Shown: positions 1-11,576 of the stretch, one piece after another | Layout of the letters: each line of letters starts with the position of its first letter | Position numbering within the stretch: position 1 is the stretch's first letter | NCBI GenBank assembly: GCA_034440615.1 | Contig: JAOTOM010004554.1 | Location: 248,001 to 312,000, forward strand | Reading direction: 5' to 3' | Length of the DNA stretch: 64,000 nucleotides | Origin: Ashinkailepas kermadecensis | Taxonomy: Eukaryota; Arthropoda; Thecostraca; Neolepadidae | Made by a program: the position numbers and the translations under genes | The notes under the pieces: generated by a model | Told to the model about the DNA's origin: nothing | Databases searched by the model: none | What the model saw: only the letters and a program-made list of their open reading frames with translations

Positions 1-645
1 GGATCCAAAGCAGGCATCGTCAGCCGTTCGACTACACCAACACATTCTTTCCGCGTGACGGCTTGGAGCATATTTCGTTACGGTATCACAACAATAACAA
101 TGCCACAGCGATTCCAATAAAGCAGTGCCATATTAATATAGTAAGAACACAAACAAAACAACAAATCTAGGGTGACGCCAATAGAAACCTAGTAGCAACG
201 CAAACGAAAATAACAATGTTCAATTGCAAAATAGTTGTGAACGTGACAATAGGGTAAAGTTGATCCTGCCTGGTCAATAGCGCCGATGTTTTCAAGCAGA
301 TCAAAGCCCATATACCTCAAGTCACTTTGTAGGGAAGTACCTATGTCACAGACACGATTCTGCATTATGCAGCGAAGTGATGATTTCCTTAGTATGTCAT
401 CACACATTGAAATTATATATTCTGGCAGTCGCTAAGTGACCACAAACTAGTGGCTCAGCTGAGCGAGCTAACGAGCCACGCGTTGCTCGTTAGCAATCTA
501 TCGGCCTAGCGCGTAAGCAATCTATCGGCCTAGAGGAGTCGCACGCGTTGTGTCGGTCGACGCAGTTGGTGTCGAGACGGGGAGGACAGCTGGCCCGCTG
601 GTGCGGCACACTCAGTGTACTTCCTGTCGGCGTTCAGACCTGACG
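1..645. other. No gene seen; unique sequence
   Basis: I see no exon-like stretch here. Around 455-540 a short phrase ending in TATCGGCCTAG is duplicated. The rest is unremarkable, moderately AT-rich sequence. Confidence 0.4.
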
Positions 646-704
646 AAACCTAACCTCACCTAGCCTAGCCTGGCCTAACCTAATCTAAACTGACCTATAG
701 TGCT
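646..704. repeat. Degenerate TTAGG-like stretch
   Basis: Reads as a run of AACCT/AGCCT pentamers (CTAACC, CTAGCC, CTGGCC, CTAATC). On the minus strand this is close to the arthropod telomere unit TTAGG. It is short and degenerate, so it may be interstitial telomere-like DNA or only a chance low-complexity tract. Confidence 0.4.
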
Positions 705-740
705 CACGGACTTATAGCATCACTCGGAACCACCTCGGCT

Positions 741-1024
741 GAGATCGCAGGCGACAGATCACAGATCACAGCTGGGATCACAGGCGACAGATCTCAGATC
801 ACAGCTGAGATCACAGGCGACAGATCTCAGATCACAGCTGAGATCACAGGCGACAGATCACAGATCACAGCCGATAATACAGGCGACAGATCACATACCA
901 CAGCTGAGATCACAGGCGACAGATCACAGATCACAGATCACAGCCGATAACACAGGCGACTGATCACATATCACAGCTGAGATCACAGGCGACAGATCAC
1001 AGATCACAGCCGATAACACAGGCT
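741..1024. repeat. Minisatellite, unit about 33 bp
   Basis: About eight imperfect copies built from AGGCGACAGATCACAGATCA and GATCACAGCTGA segments. Each unit has several GATC sites. No coding frame survives. Confidence 0.85.
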
Positions 1025-1056
1025 CGCAGGTGATTACACGTTTGTCAGCGAGCGGT

Positions 1057-1286
1057 GAGCCCAGGTAGTTACGCGTCAGTGGCCGACCTGAGCCCGAATA
1101 ATGAGCCCCGATGGTTACACGTCACCGGCCGACCTGAGCCCGAATAATGAGCCCCGATGGTCACACGTCAGCGGCCGATCTGAGTCCGAACAATGAGCTC
1201 CAATGGCTACACGTCAGCAGCCGACCTGAGCCCGAATAATGAGCCCCGATGGTTACACGTCAGCGGCCGACCTAAGTCCGAACGAC
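1057..1286. repeat. Minisatellite, 46-bp unit x5
   Basis: Five copies with constant length of 46 bp, each starting GAGCCCCGATGGTTACACGT or a close variant and ending CCGAATAAT. Length is conserved exactly although several bases differ between copies. Confidence 0.9.
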
Positions 1287-2984
1287 ACACGCTGTCACCA
1301 CGTTCTGCAAATGTGGTAGACAGGCACATTTAATGGGTTGGCTACCACGGACAGTGCGCGGGTCGGGACGAACATCAGCCAATGTCACAGGCCGAATGCC
1401 GTTCTTCAAGGCGGAATCCAACCCCGTCGGCAAGAACACCTTGATGATAGTATTTAACTGAGGCGTGTTGAGTCGCTCGCTCTATTCTCAGCGTTGTGCC
1501 ATGCAATTGAGACTGTATAATTCGCTGGAAATATATCATCATCATGCATTCTAGGAAGCTTGGGCAGCTTCAACAACGTATTTATGCACCGGTAGGAACA
1601 TTTTGTACCGCCCATTTATCACATCAGTTGGCGCATTTTAGCTTCGTTTTATCGTTCTTTGTAGTTTGCGCTCTTGCTTGTTTGCATCATGTGCGATGTG
1701 CATGACCTTTCCTGGCAAAACATCAGACAGCATTGCGCGCAAATGCATATCAGTGCGTGCCAATCTGAGAGTGGTCCAATTTTTATAAAATGAACACGAT
1801 TTAAGGCACGCATTGATATAACAATGGCACGTCTCGCCGCAAGTAGATACCGCCTTTCTCGGTTTGAGAAAGAAGATGCCGTACGGAAATGTGCGACTTT
1901 CCACCGGCGCTTCGCGAAAGAAGATGCCAAAACCAGGGATAAATGATGAATGTGCGATGGTGCAGAGTTGCATAGCTGAATATTACTTATTATTCGTCTT
2001 ATTGAGAGCTAATAGCACATGCACTGGTGGAAACTTCTGTCCAGACTTGGGGAAGAAGTTCACAATGGAATTCGAGTCGATAGTATCTAAGGTGCGCTAT
2101 TGGCATAGTTATAAATTCGCTTCGACCAAGCGGATCAGACGCCGGAATGTGCACAGGAGGCCGTTTTAGCATATTCATCAGGACCGCAGAGATCCTTGTT
2201 TTCGATTTACATGACCCTCTGTGCACTACAATCAAATAGTGTGTGGTGACAATTTAGTGGGATTGTATTATCAAACAGCATCTATTAGAGTGGAGCCGGC
2301 GCACTGTGTCGACATACTTCGTAGTCAATTTTTGCGTTCAGGATAATTGTTTTCGTGATAGCGGAGAATATATCTCAAACATTTGGAAGCTCTGTAAATA
2401 TCCTACACTTCACACAGTTCACTTTGCATTTTATTCCGGATACTTGCTTTTGCTGATAGCTGAGAATTGATGTGTTGAACCTTCGAAAGCTTTTGGGCAT
2501 GTTTTGTGTTTAGCAGTGTATACCTACCTAAGAAGTTGCAGGTAGAACAATAAAGGGGAGTGGCGGTGTCAGACTTTCTAGGGAAATGGGTACGCGCAAG
2601 CAAAATGTATGCGGGGTAGCAAAAGGGTATGCGGAACAGGGACATAAATATGATGAAACGACGCGGGTTACATGTCGGTCGAACCCTTCAGGGGCTCCTT
2701 CGCCACCACCCCGTTGGCAACGTCACTGACCATGCTTGGCCTGTCACAGTACGAACGAAGGGCCAGACCTATGGATCCTCGCAGGAGAAGCTACAGGAGC
2801 AGAGCAAGAAGAATTTGAGGCGGTCACTGCGAGGGAGGGCTGGACAAGGCAAGTGCGACTCAAACGGACGTAGTAGGTGATCCACATCTCCACAGCGGAG
2901 ATACTTTTTGTTGTTTTTTAGTTGACCAGTGGAATACTGTTATTGACTGTTATTGATGTTCCTGGTCTAGACACGTCCGGTGCT
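1287..2984. other. No gene seen; unique sequence
   Basis: Short open frames occur on both strands (for example 1864-2169 plus and 1638-1973 minus) but they overlap each other, carry no recognisable motif and lack codon bias. I do not call a gene. Confidence 0.4.
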
Positions 2985-3205
2985 TGTTAGTGCCTCGTCC
3001 CTGTAGTTGAACAGTATGCCGAGTTACGTGGCCGCTATCTGTGTTATGCCCAACTTTGGTAGTGCCTGGTCCCTGAGGTTGAGACAGCATGTCTAGTTAT
3101 ATGGCCGCGATCACTCCAGTTTCGCCAAACTATTGTTAGTGCCCCGCCCCTGTAGTTGAGACAGTATATCGAGTTTTGTGGTCGTCATCCGTCCAGTTAC
3201 GCCCA
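2985..3205. repeat. Degenerate tandem repeat, about 80-bp unit x3
   Basis: Three diverged copies of a segment containing TTAGTGCC, TCCCTGTAGTTGA, ACAGTATG and GCCCAACTTT. It is clearly older than the GC-rich arrays of the window because the copies differ at many positions. Confidence 0.65.
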
Positions 3206-3784
3206 ACTTTTCCGCCCGCTGTATCCTCCACTCCATGCCTGCTTGGGGGATGGGCTTGCTGACTACTGCGACTGTTATCTGTGGTTCGGTGAGATGGGTG
3301 CACTCTATGCACTCATCTCTGACCGAGATAAGCATCTCTGACCGAGATAAGCATACCGGATGTCGAGGCCGCAATCTCTGACGCTGGCCAAGCAGACGTA
3401 TCGGCCGCTCAGGCCATCCTCTGCAGTCTACACCAGTCAGCCCGCTGTTCGCGGAGTCGCTGGATCAGCGAGATGGTGATCATCGCGACGGTGTTAGTTC
3501 GGACCAGTCGTTCGCTGTGGAAGTAGTCAGCAACAGCCAGCAGAAGCCAACAGGCCTAGCTGTGAACTTGCAGGCCATTCATCGTTCTCGTTGTTTACCG
3601 TTCAAAACGCAAGGCCCACATCGCATTCTACGCTGATGACTGGCCCAGGTGCACAAAATGGTACACCTTTTTTATGGACTTAAATACCAAAAAAACTTTT
3701 CAAATACCCTGTAAGCCCCAATAGGAATCGTTAATAATTCAGTCGCTGGATATTGCAGCACGGTAATGCGGGCAGAACCGCAGG

Positions 3785-4372
3785 CCTCTCCTCTCTTGCC
3801 AGCCACTGCCAGCCGCGCCCTCTACTACCAGCCACTGCCAGCCGCGCCCTCCTATCAGTCACTGCCAACCGCGCCCTCTCCTACCAGCCACTGTCAGCCG
3901 CGCCCTCTCCTACCAGCCACTGCCAGCCGTGCCCTCTCCTACCACCCACTGCCAGCCGCGCCCTCTCCTACCAGCCACTGCCAGCCGCGCCCCCCTATCA
4001 GTCACTGCCAACCGCTCCCTATCCTACCAGCCACTGCCAGCCGTGCCTCTCCTACCACCCACTGCCAGCCGCGCCCTCTCCTACCAGCCACTGCCAGCCG
4101 CGCCCTCCTATCAGTCACTGCCAACCGCGCCCTCTCCTACCAGCCACTGCCAGCCGCGCCCTCTCCTACCAGCCACTGCCAGCCGTGCCCTGCTATCAGT
4201 CACTGCCAGCCGCGCCCTCTCCTACCAGCAACTGCCAGCCGTGCCCTCTCCTACCACCCACTGCCAGCCGCGCCCTCTCCTACCACCCACTGCCAGCCGC
4301 GCCCTCTCCTACCCGCCACTGCTAGCCGCGCCCTCCTATCCGCGCCCTCTCCTACCACGCACCAAGTCACCG
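3785..4372. repeat. Minisatellite, about 29-bp unit x20
   Basis: Roughly twenty copies of CTCTCCTACCAGCCACTGCC plus AGCCGCGCC. Since 29 is not a multiple of three, all three plus-strand frames stay open and give proline/serine-rich ORFs that I regard as artefacts. Each unit contains a pyrimidine run followed by CAG, which resembles a 3' splice site. The array ends about 20 bp before the acceptor of the exon at 4392. Confidence 0.9.
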
Positions 4373-4391
4373 CGTGTTTCCTGTCACACAG

Positions 4392-4622
4392 GCGCCACCG
4401 TGGCCACTACAGGCACCGAGGTGAACAAGTTCCGCCGGGTGAAGGCGGCGCAGGGCGGCTCCAACGTCCAGCAGGCGTACAAGGGCACCAACAGCCTACT
4501 CTCCAACACGGGCTCGGTACGCGGCCACGTCGCCGGCCGGGCGGCCACGCGCTCACGCAAGCGCTCCTTCGAGACCGAGGAGGGCGTCTCCGTGGCCGAC
4601 GTGCGATCCTTGGACTTGGCAG
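4392..4622 (+). CDS. Internal exon of an unrecognised gene
   Basis: This looks like a genuine coding exon that I cannot name. It follows a good acceptor (TTTCCTGTCACACAG) and is followed by a strong donor (GGCAG then GTGAGC). The 77 codons (phase 1 in and out) use mostly G- or C-ending codons, unlike nearby noncoding DNA. The peptide starts ATVATTGTEVNKFRR and has a basic patch (RAATRSRKRSFETEE), suggesting a nuclear or cytoskeletal tail, but no domain is recognisable. It lies on the strand opposite to SAP130. The next compatible exon I find is 10605-10633. A noncoding origin is possible but the codon use argues against it. Confidence 0.6.
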
Positions 4623-4679
4623 GTGAGCAGGAGGTGGAGGGGGAGATAGAGGCTGTGGATGTAGTGAGCAAATGATCTG

Positions 4680-6165
4680 AAGTCTGTTTTTTAATTCAAA
4701 ATGGAAACTACGATTCTAAGACGGTCGTAGAAAAATGCGCTGGATGCGAATTCTACGTGGCTACGTAAGGAGTGCGTCACCAACGTCGTACTTTCTGTTG
4801 TAGAGTTTATTGCCGTCGTAGAACTTCTACGGCATGACGTCATATATTTGTAAAAGCAGTTATCTGATCAAATACAATTACCGCTGTAATTGAAATAAAT
4901 AATGATGCAAAACAAATCCAGCCTTAATGTAGTTCCATAATTACATGCTCGATGTCGACATTCATCGATTTTTAAAGCAGTATTATATTATAATGTTCCC
5001 TCGCCACAGCACTTCATCCCGACGAATCAACGACAAAATGAGACTCCAGCTCGTAGAAACACGTCGGAGTCGAGTGGCTGGCTAGCTTTGTGATTTTTGG
5101 ATAATGTCAACATGAAACACTATGTATTACATGTAAAACGTGAAGAGCATTGACACTATGTGATTGGCTTCAAATTATTGACCTATGAAGGTGCCCTGAA
5201 GGCATGGGTATTTACGTATTCGAAATAAAACGGTGGCAATGTTGCATACTTATTAGCTTATATGAACAGGCAAAGTATGTACATTTTCCAAATATTTTGA
5301 TTCCGAATGACTGCTAAGACGGCATTAACTAGGTACGCACCGACATAATAGGGCCGAATCAATGAATTTTTATAGGGATGGGGCACTCGTCTGGAGAACC
5401 CTTTCGGCTTAAAATAGAAAATCCGTTGAGGAGGGGTGCACTCGAGCAGTCCCGACAGAATGCATTCCCGTCAGAGGGGCGCCAGCTTTCCATGGATTGG
5501 GAGGCACATTCACCCAACGCCCTCCCTGTATCCGCCCCTGTGAACTAACCGTCCTATTTTGAAGTACCTCACGCGAACTTTTATGAACGAAAACATACAA
5601 AATTCGACACTTAAAATCAAACCTAGGCTGAGTAGTGTCTGGTGCGCACGTAGGACCTACTTAGGTGCAAACCTAAATGAATCTGGGCACGACGATTTAG
5701 TATTAATTTTGACCTAAAAACCATCGTTCTTCGAGGTCGACCAGCATGGCTGACATTCCCTTCCAGCCTCATTAAATCATCATCTTCAAGAAGAATTAGG
5801 TCTTCCATGATGAAATGGCCTGCAGATGACAGAAAACAACTTTTAGAACCGCAACACTCATTCTGTGGAAACAAAGCAAGGCCATCCATTCGTTGATTGT
5901 CTGCATGGAAAGTACGCGTTTATACAGTTCTGGCGCGGACGCGACGGACTATGGAATCTATTTTACTTTCATGTTTTCGTTGGTGAGACAGGATTTAGCG
6001 ACATGGAATATCAACGTAACATTTCTAGGTTCCTTGATTTTTGCCAGTGGTGAAAGAGAATGGAGTAGTTTCGTAGATATTCTACGAAGCTGCGTTCTTT
6101 TTCATTGGGAGCACGCTCTATGAAGCAGAACTCTGAGCGGATGATGCCAGAAGTAGATACACGAT
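4680..6165. other. No gene seen; AT-richer unique sequence
   Basis: This would be intron of the plus-strand gene. No tandem repeat or exon signal stands out. The open frames are short and overlap in opposite directions. Confidence 0.4.
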
Positions 6166-6171
6166 GATGGG

Positions 6172-6772
6172 TGTGGCACGTGAGCAGCGAGATGACGGAG
6201 TGTCGATAGGTGAGGGTATGAGGAGGTGTGGTGTAAGGTGGTGGCACGTGAGCAGCAGGATGACGGAGTGTCGATAGGTGAGGGTGTGAGGAGGTGTGGT
6301 GTAAGGTGGTGGCACGTGAGCAGCGGGATGACGGAGTGTCGATAGGTGAGGGTGTGAGGTGTGGTGTAAGGTGGTGGCACGTGAGCAGCGGGATGACGGA
6401 GTGTCGATAGGTGAGGATGTGAGGAGGTGTGGTGTAAGGTGGTGGCACGTGAGCAGCGAGATGACGGAGTGTCGATAGGTGAGGGTGTGAGGAGGTGTGG
6501 TGTAAGGTGGTGGCACGTGAGCAGCGGGATGACGGAGTGTCGATAGGTGAGGGTGTGAGGTGTGGTGTAAGGTGGTGGCACGTGAGCAGCGGGATGACGG
6601 AGTGTCGATAGGTGAGGGTGTGAGGTGTGGTGTAAGGTGGTGGCACGTGAGCAGCGGGATGACGGAGTGTCGATAGGTGAGGGTGTGAGGAGGTGTGGTG
6701 TAAGGTGGTGGCACGTGAGCAGCGGGATGACGGAGTGTCGATAGGTGAGGGTGTGAAGAGGTGTGATGGAAG
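6172..6772. repeat. Minisatellite, 63-68-bp unit x9
   Basis: About nine copies of a segment running GTGGCACGTGAGCAGCGGGA, TGACGGAGTGTCGATAGGTG, then GTGTGAGGAGGTGTGGTGTA. Some units lack an internal 5-bp GAGGT. Every copy contains the palindrome CACGTG. The long minus-strand ORFs through it repeat a 'TPSPIDTPSSRCSRATTLHH' peptide and are by-products of the repeat. Confidence 0.92.
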
Positions 6773-7295
6773 GTTGTGACAATTGAGGGATGGAGAGAGG
6801 GAGGATGTTGCATGTGAAGGGTCGGTTGGCGGGTGCGCCAGACATGGGGTGGTGGGGAATGTGGCCGACTGGAGATGGCGTGCGGTAGGATCGGGCATGT
6901 GGGGAGGGGGGCGGAGTGGCCAGATAGGGGCACATCAACAGCTGAGCGACGGGTACAGCAATTCGGTGGCAGGTAGATAACTGGGTACCGGGAACACATG
7001 ACAGCCGATGTGACGAACCAGGTGACGATGTGACATAAAGATATGACAGACAACTAGCAGAGGGATGGCAGGCATATTAACACTAGCTCCTGTCACAAGG
7101 TGTGAGGGCACCACTACGTGGTCCGCCGATCCCCTAACGGCCGACCCGTCGGCACAATACGTGATGTGTTGGGTCGGGACGGATACAGCTAGTACCGAGT
7201 CCCCGGCGTGCTCAGGCCAATGTCTGACAAGCCACCGGCAGTCTCCGTGTCGTCTGGAAACCCAGAGAACAGATGTCGCGAGAGCCGTCGATCCC

Positions 7296-8012
7296 GGTCC
7301 ACACCGGCTGGCAGGATGCAAGCTGAGGCGTCACTTGTCTGACGACGAGTGACACCTCACCGGCTGACAGGGTGCAAGCTGGGGCGTCACTTGTCTGACG
7401 ACGAGTGACACCACACCGGCTGACAGGATGCAAGCTGGGGCGTCACTTGTCTGACGACGAGTGACACCGGCTGACAGGATGCAAGCTGGGAGCGTCACTT
7501 GTCTGACGACGAGTGACACCACACCGGCTGGCAGGATGCAAGTTGAGGCGTCACTTTGACTTTTCTGACGACGAGTGACACCTCACCGGCTGACAGGGTG
7601 CAAGCTGGGGCGTCACTTGTCTGACGACGAGTGACACCACACCGGCTGACAGGATGCAGCTGGGCGTCACTTGTCTGACGACGAGTGACACACCGGCTGA
7701 CAGGATGCAAGCTGGGGCGTCACTTGTCTGACGACGAGTGACACCGGCTGACAGGTTGCAAGCTGGGGGCGTCCCATGTCTGACGACGAGTGACACCACG
7801 CCGGCTGACAGGGTGCAAGCTGGGGCGTCATTTGTCTGACGACGAGTGACACCACACCGGCTGACAGGGTGCAAGCTGGGGCGTCACTTGTCTGACGACG
7901 AGTGACACCACACCGGCTGACAGGGTGCAAGCTGGGGCGTCACTTGTCTGACGACGAGTGACACACCGGCTGACAGGATGCAAGCTGGGGCGTCACTTGT
8001 CTGACGACGGGT
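7296..8012. repeat. Minisatellite, 51-56-bp unit x13, hairpin-forming
   Basis: About thirteen copies of GCAAGCTGGGGCGTCACTTG followed by TCTGACGACGAGTGACACC and ACACCGGCTGACAGG. Each unit holds the inverted pair GTCACT...AGTGAC, so single strands could form a small hairpin. ORFs through it are repeat artefacts. Confidence 0.92.
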
Positions 8013-9165
8013 GACAGCTAGATAGTGCAATGTTTCTTGATTCTTCACCATTGTTATGGAAGGAAGAGGTGTACCACAATTGATGTGAAGCATTGCCTAC
8101 AAGGTTTATTCTTGGTCGAAATTGACATGATTATCCACGCGCTCACACGCAAAATATCCCCGTTAGCGTAGAATGTGCGAATACACCGGCAATGCTAGGA
8201 CAATAACAACCCTCGTTTGGCCGGAGGAGGGGGAGGGGATGGAGTTTGGAGCTGTGGCTCTCGAGAGCCCCATTGGGCCTTTCCTGGATAGTGGCAAAAT
8301 GGGTAGATGTACATACATGCAACTTTCCATACCTTCTTGATATTTCATCCAGGTCTCGTATAAATGTCAGGTCAAGGTCATGGAAGGTGATTGATCTGGA
8401 ACCGGTCAAAGAGGTCAATGCTCCAAAATATTCAATGTCGCTATTCGAAGTAATTGCCACAGATGAACAGGAAACTCAGATCATGTTTCCAAGTCAATAC
8501 GAACAAGTCTGCTATCTCAAAATTTTCATTAAGGTCAAGACTTGAGGTGATGTCAGTTTCATGCATTAAAAAATCATGACACGTGGGACAATTAGTTGAG
8601 ATAATTGTTTCGTGCTGAAAATAATGAAAGAGCGTGTCATAACCATTCTGGTTAAAGAATATCCCAAAAGGCAGTGGCATCAGGTCAGCATGCATATTCC
8701 ACACAGTGTAATCTTATACAGAAGGTTGCTGTGTTCGGGAAGCCATTCTTGAATTCGTTTTCAACGCTGTCAGGTCATGCGACACATATTTGGTGTCCAA
8801 CCAATGATCCGAGATGCTATTATCCTCGTTACCTCGTTTTATCTGGGCTAAGTTGACCTGATTTGACCTTTCCATGGAATTACTTTCCAAATAATGCACA
8901 CTTAGACGAATGTTGAAGTGTGCGTCTTTACCAATTTATATATTGTCCCAGCATTACATAAGGTCAGGACATAAAGTCAGAAGCTTGTCAGTTCGCGAAG
9001 TTATTTCAGTATCATATCAATACTGCTCGCAAGCGACATCTTCCTTATGCAAAGGTCATTACCAGGGGTATTCCAGCTTCAACCCACTTGACCTGATCTA
9101 ACCTTGCGATGTTTAGATATGAAAAGGTTACACGCGTTTGGATCACGAATACCGTTGAAAGGATT
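8013..9165. other. No gene seen; unique AT-rich sequence
   Basis: No exon or repeat recognised. Small overlapping open frames exist on both strands without motifs. Confidence 0.4.
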
Positions 9166-9168
9166 TAA

Positions 9169-9173
9169 GGCAT

Positions 9174-9258
<85 letters not shown>

Positions 9259-9272
9259 TAGATAGATATATA
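9169..9272. repeat. TA microsatellite with short GATA run
   Basis: About 45 TA dinucleotides, then TAGATAGATAGATA. Unlike the TA tracts at 17.4 and 21.7 kb it carries no transposon. Confidence 0.97.
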
Positions 9273-9960
9273 CATTTTTTTCGAAGCCATTCCCTAAGGC
9301 AAATGTCATGTTACTGGGTCAGCATATTGTAGTCGTTAGGCACCTCAGTATGATCGGAAATGAAGAAATGACCTGTGATATGCCTTCACTACAGTGACTT
9401 CCCAATGCTGTTTTTCCTGAGTCTTTAGTATGCCTAGTTTAGAAGTTGGCTTTCAAGCTTGATCCTGACCAAATCTGACGCACCTTGTTGTTCTTTTTAC
9501 TATGAGGAAATGTATTCATTTCTGCTATTTCTTGAAAAGTCTGGGCAAACAACAATCTACATTTGATAAGAAAACATGTACAGGGATGTACGTCAAGTTC
9601 CTTATATTGGCCGATGACCATTGACCTATAGCGACATTATTATCTGCCAAATGACAAGTTTGAGGAATGCTTCGGGTTTTCTGCGATCGGGGCTTTCTAA
9701 CGATGTCTTGCATTTGATCTTACATGACGTGGTTTGGAAGTTAATAGGGGCTTTCAAGAACTCCCACTCCCTCCAGCCAGACGAAGTTGGATTTCCCTGC
9801 CGACTGAGCTCGAGTTAGGACCAAAATTAAGTGACCGTTGAGATGAACAGAGGTTTTGACGTCAAATCGATCATCCCACGGTACCGCCATTGATTCGAAA
9901 GGCTTTGCCCATGGCGCTCTCGTCCACAAAAATAACCTCGAATCTCAGCAATCTGAGCGA
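9273..9960. other. No gene seen
   Basis: Unique sequence, no exon signal recognised. Confidence 0.4.
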
Positions 9961-9964
9961 TCCC

Positions 9965-10200
9965 ATTAACACTGACTCAGACTGCGGACACGCGCGGCAC
10001 CAGGCGGTCGGCAGCGTTGTGTGACCGTGACCGTTCAGTTCTCAGTAACACTGACCCCGACCGCGGACACGCGCGGCACCAGGCGGTTGGCAACGTTGTG
10101 TGACCGTGACCGGTCAGTTCTCAGTAACAATGACCTTGACTACAGACACGCGCGGCACCAGCGTCGTGTGACCGTGACCGGTCAGTTCTCAGTAACACTG
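9965..10200. repeat. Minisatellite, about 78-bp unit x3
   Basis: Three copies containing GACACGCGCGGCACCAGGCG, GTTGTGTGACCGTGACCG and GTCAGTTCTCAGTAACACTG. The same unit resumes at 10364 after the SINE at 10201-10363, so the SINE interrupted a pre-existing array. Confidence 0.85.
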
Positions 10201-10363
10201 GTTGGTTGGTTATTGGTTTTACGACACGTCGACCGTTGAGTCATGTAGCGTCGCCAATATCTCACGCCGATTGGTCGCGGGCGAAGAGTAGCGACAGGTG
10301 AGGCTCAAACCCACAACCTTTCGATTGTGAGACGAGCATCTTACCCCTAGACCACTCGTCCCC
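10201..10363 (-). mobile_element. Full-length tRNA-derived SINE with target duplication
   Basis: A 163-bp SINE on the minus strand. Reading from 10363 downward, the head is tRNA-like: an A-box region (GAGTGGTCTAGGGG), an anticodon region GTCTCACAATCG resembling valine tRNA (CAC), and a B box GGTTGTGGGTTTGAGCC. The body follows, and the tail is CCAATAACCAACCAAC. It is flanked by a perfect 14-bp duplication TCTCAGTAACACTG (10187-10200 and 10364-10377). SINEs are mobilised by a partner LINE; the AACC-type tail hints at which 3' end is recognised. It lies within the 9.96-10.39 kb minisatellite. Confidence 0.93.
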
Positions 10364-10388
10364 TCTCAGTAACACTGACCTTGACTAC

Positions 10389-10585
10389 AGACACGCGCGG
10401 CGCCAGCGTGTCCGCACGGCGCCAGCGTGTCCGCACGGCGCCAGCGTGTCCGCACGGCGCCAGCGTGTCCGCACGGCACCAGCGTGTCCGCACGGCGCCA
10501 GCGTGTCCGCACGGCGCCAGCGTGTCCGCACGGCGCCAGCGTGTCCGCGCGGCGCCAGCGTGTCCGCACGGCGCCAGCGTGTGAC
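10389..10585. repeat. Minisatellite, 19-bp unit x10
   Basis: About ten nearly identical copies of GCGCCAGCGTGTCCGCACG. Three frames on both strands remain open; none is a credible gene. Confidence 0.95.
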
Positions 10586-10604
10586 CGTGACCGACGTGTT
10601 GCAG

Positions 10605-10633
10605 GTTTCCCGACCAAGGTGCACCGCCGCTGA
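10605..10633 (+). CDS. Possible terminal exon of the plus-strand gene
   Basis: After the acceptor GACCGACGTGTTGCAG comes a very short open stretch ending in TGA at 10631-10633. Read in phase 1, which matches the phase-1 end of the exon at 4392-4622, it adds FPTKVHRR and stops. A basic C-terminus is plausible but the exon is tiny, so this is only a candidate. No AATAAA was found shortly downstream. If right, this gene ends about 3.8 kb from the SAP130 stop codon, in convergent orientation. Confidence 0.3.
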
Positions 10634-10639
10634 GGTCAC

Positions 10640-11570
10640 CACGGCCACGGCACCACGCTCCGAACATGACCTCCCGACAGATGCCGCCCAACGTGTGTTG
10701 AGTGCTGTGTACATTGTGGATCGCTATACACTGTCATACTCATTTATTGGTCAACTTGGTGGCTGGAAGAAGGGAAGCAAGTGCTCAGATTAATACACGT
10801 ATTGTACTCTGAATGTTGCTTTTAGTTGCGAACTTGTCTTCAACATGAAACACGTGCTCTTATTCACACGCCGGTTGCATTAGCTGACATGATCCTTCTT
10901 GGAAGGGATGGGCACGAGCTACAATCGCGAAGCAAAAGTTGCCTAAAGCAATGAAATCGTTTCAGTCACACAAATAGCCTTTTTAAAGCTATTTGATGTA
11001 CGCGGACCATGGTTGGCGGAACGAACCACCATCCATTGGCCGGTTTCACCACGAACAAAAAAAAACCAAGCCAGTTACCTAAATCACTGTAGAAGCTGAA
11101 TTTGCATCTTCCCAAGACGTTTATGGTGAGTTGTTGATGGCAAGCGCCTTTGTTATATTCTAAGGAGATATTAGTGTCCTTGAACGAAGTTTGTCCTTCT
11201 CGGCATCGGTAGGTACTTCTCGGTGCTTCCCACCTGTCAACATGCACTTCCTGTTTTGGTGCGTTAGTTCCGCGGTTTAGATGTTACTATAGCCTCTCAA
11301 CATGCGTATTTTTATACCTTGGATCATTCCACAGCGCTGCTCGCGGGTCAGGTGTGAATTTGAGGAATATTATCCCAGGGGAACATAATCGATGGTACCG
11401 CTGATACGCGGATTTTCCCATTAGTGTGACATAATTGAAAAAGCTCCGGGCGTTACTTAAACCATTTATGTAGAAGATTAAGGGCTCCCAGACAATATAT
11501 TGGGCATATCTGCAGCAGTCCCACCATATGTGCTGCACGCACGGCTATGAATGCATAATGCAGATATTAT
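10640..11570. other. No gene seen
   Basis: Unique sequence between the possible plus-strand gene end and the next minisatellite. No recognised features. Confidence 0.4.
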
Positions 11571-11576
11571 GATGTA

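Noticed and set aside
3392..3640. Open plus-strand stretch after CCTCTGCAG beginning STPVSPLFAESLDQRDG
   Set aside because: It could be an exon or retroelement fragment but has no donor and no similarity I recognise; base use is unremarkable.
3753..4626. Long proline/serine-rich open frames on the plus strand
   Set aside because: They run through a 29-bp array in all three frames; this follows from the unit length and is not evidence of a gene. Only the exon from 4392 has independent signals.
7207..7325. Plus-strand segment encoding NPENRCRESRRSRSTPAG, reminiscent of a kinesin-6 tail
   Set aside because: The RRSRS similarity is too short, no donor site follows, and the nearby exon at 4392 does not fit that family in order.
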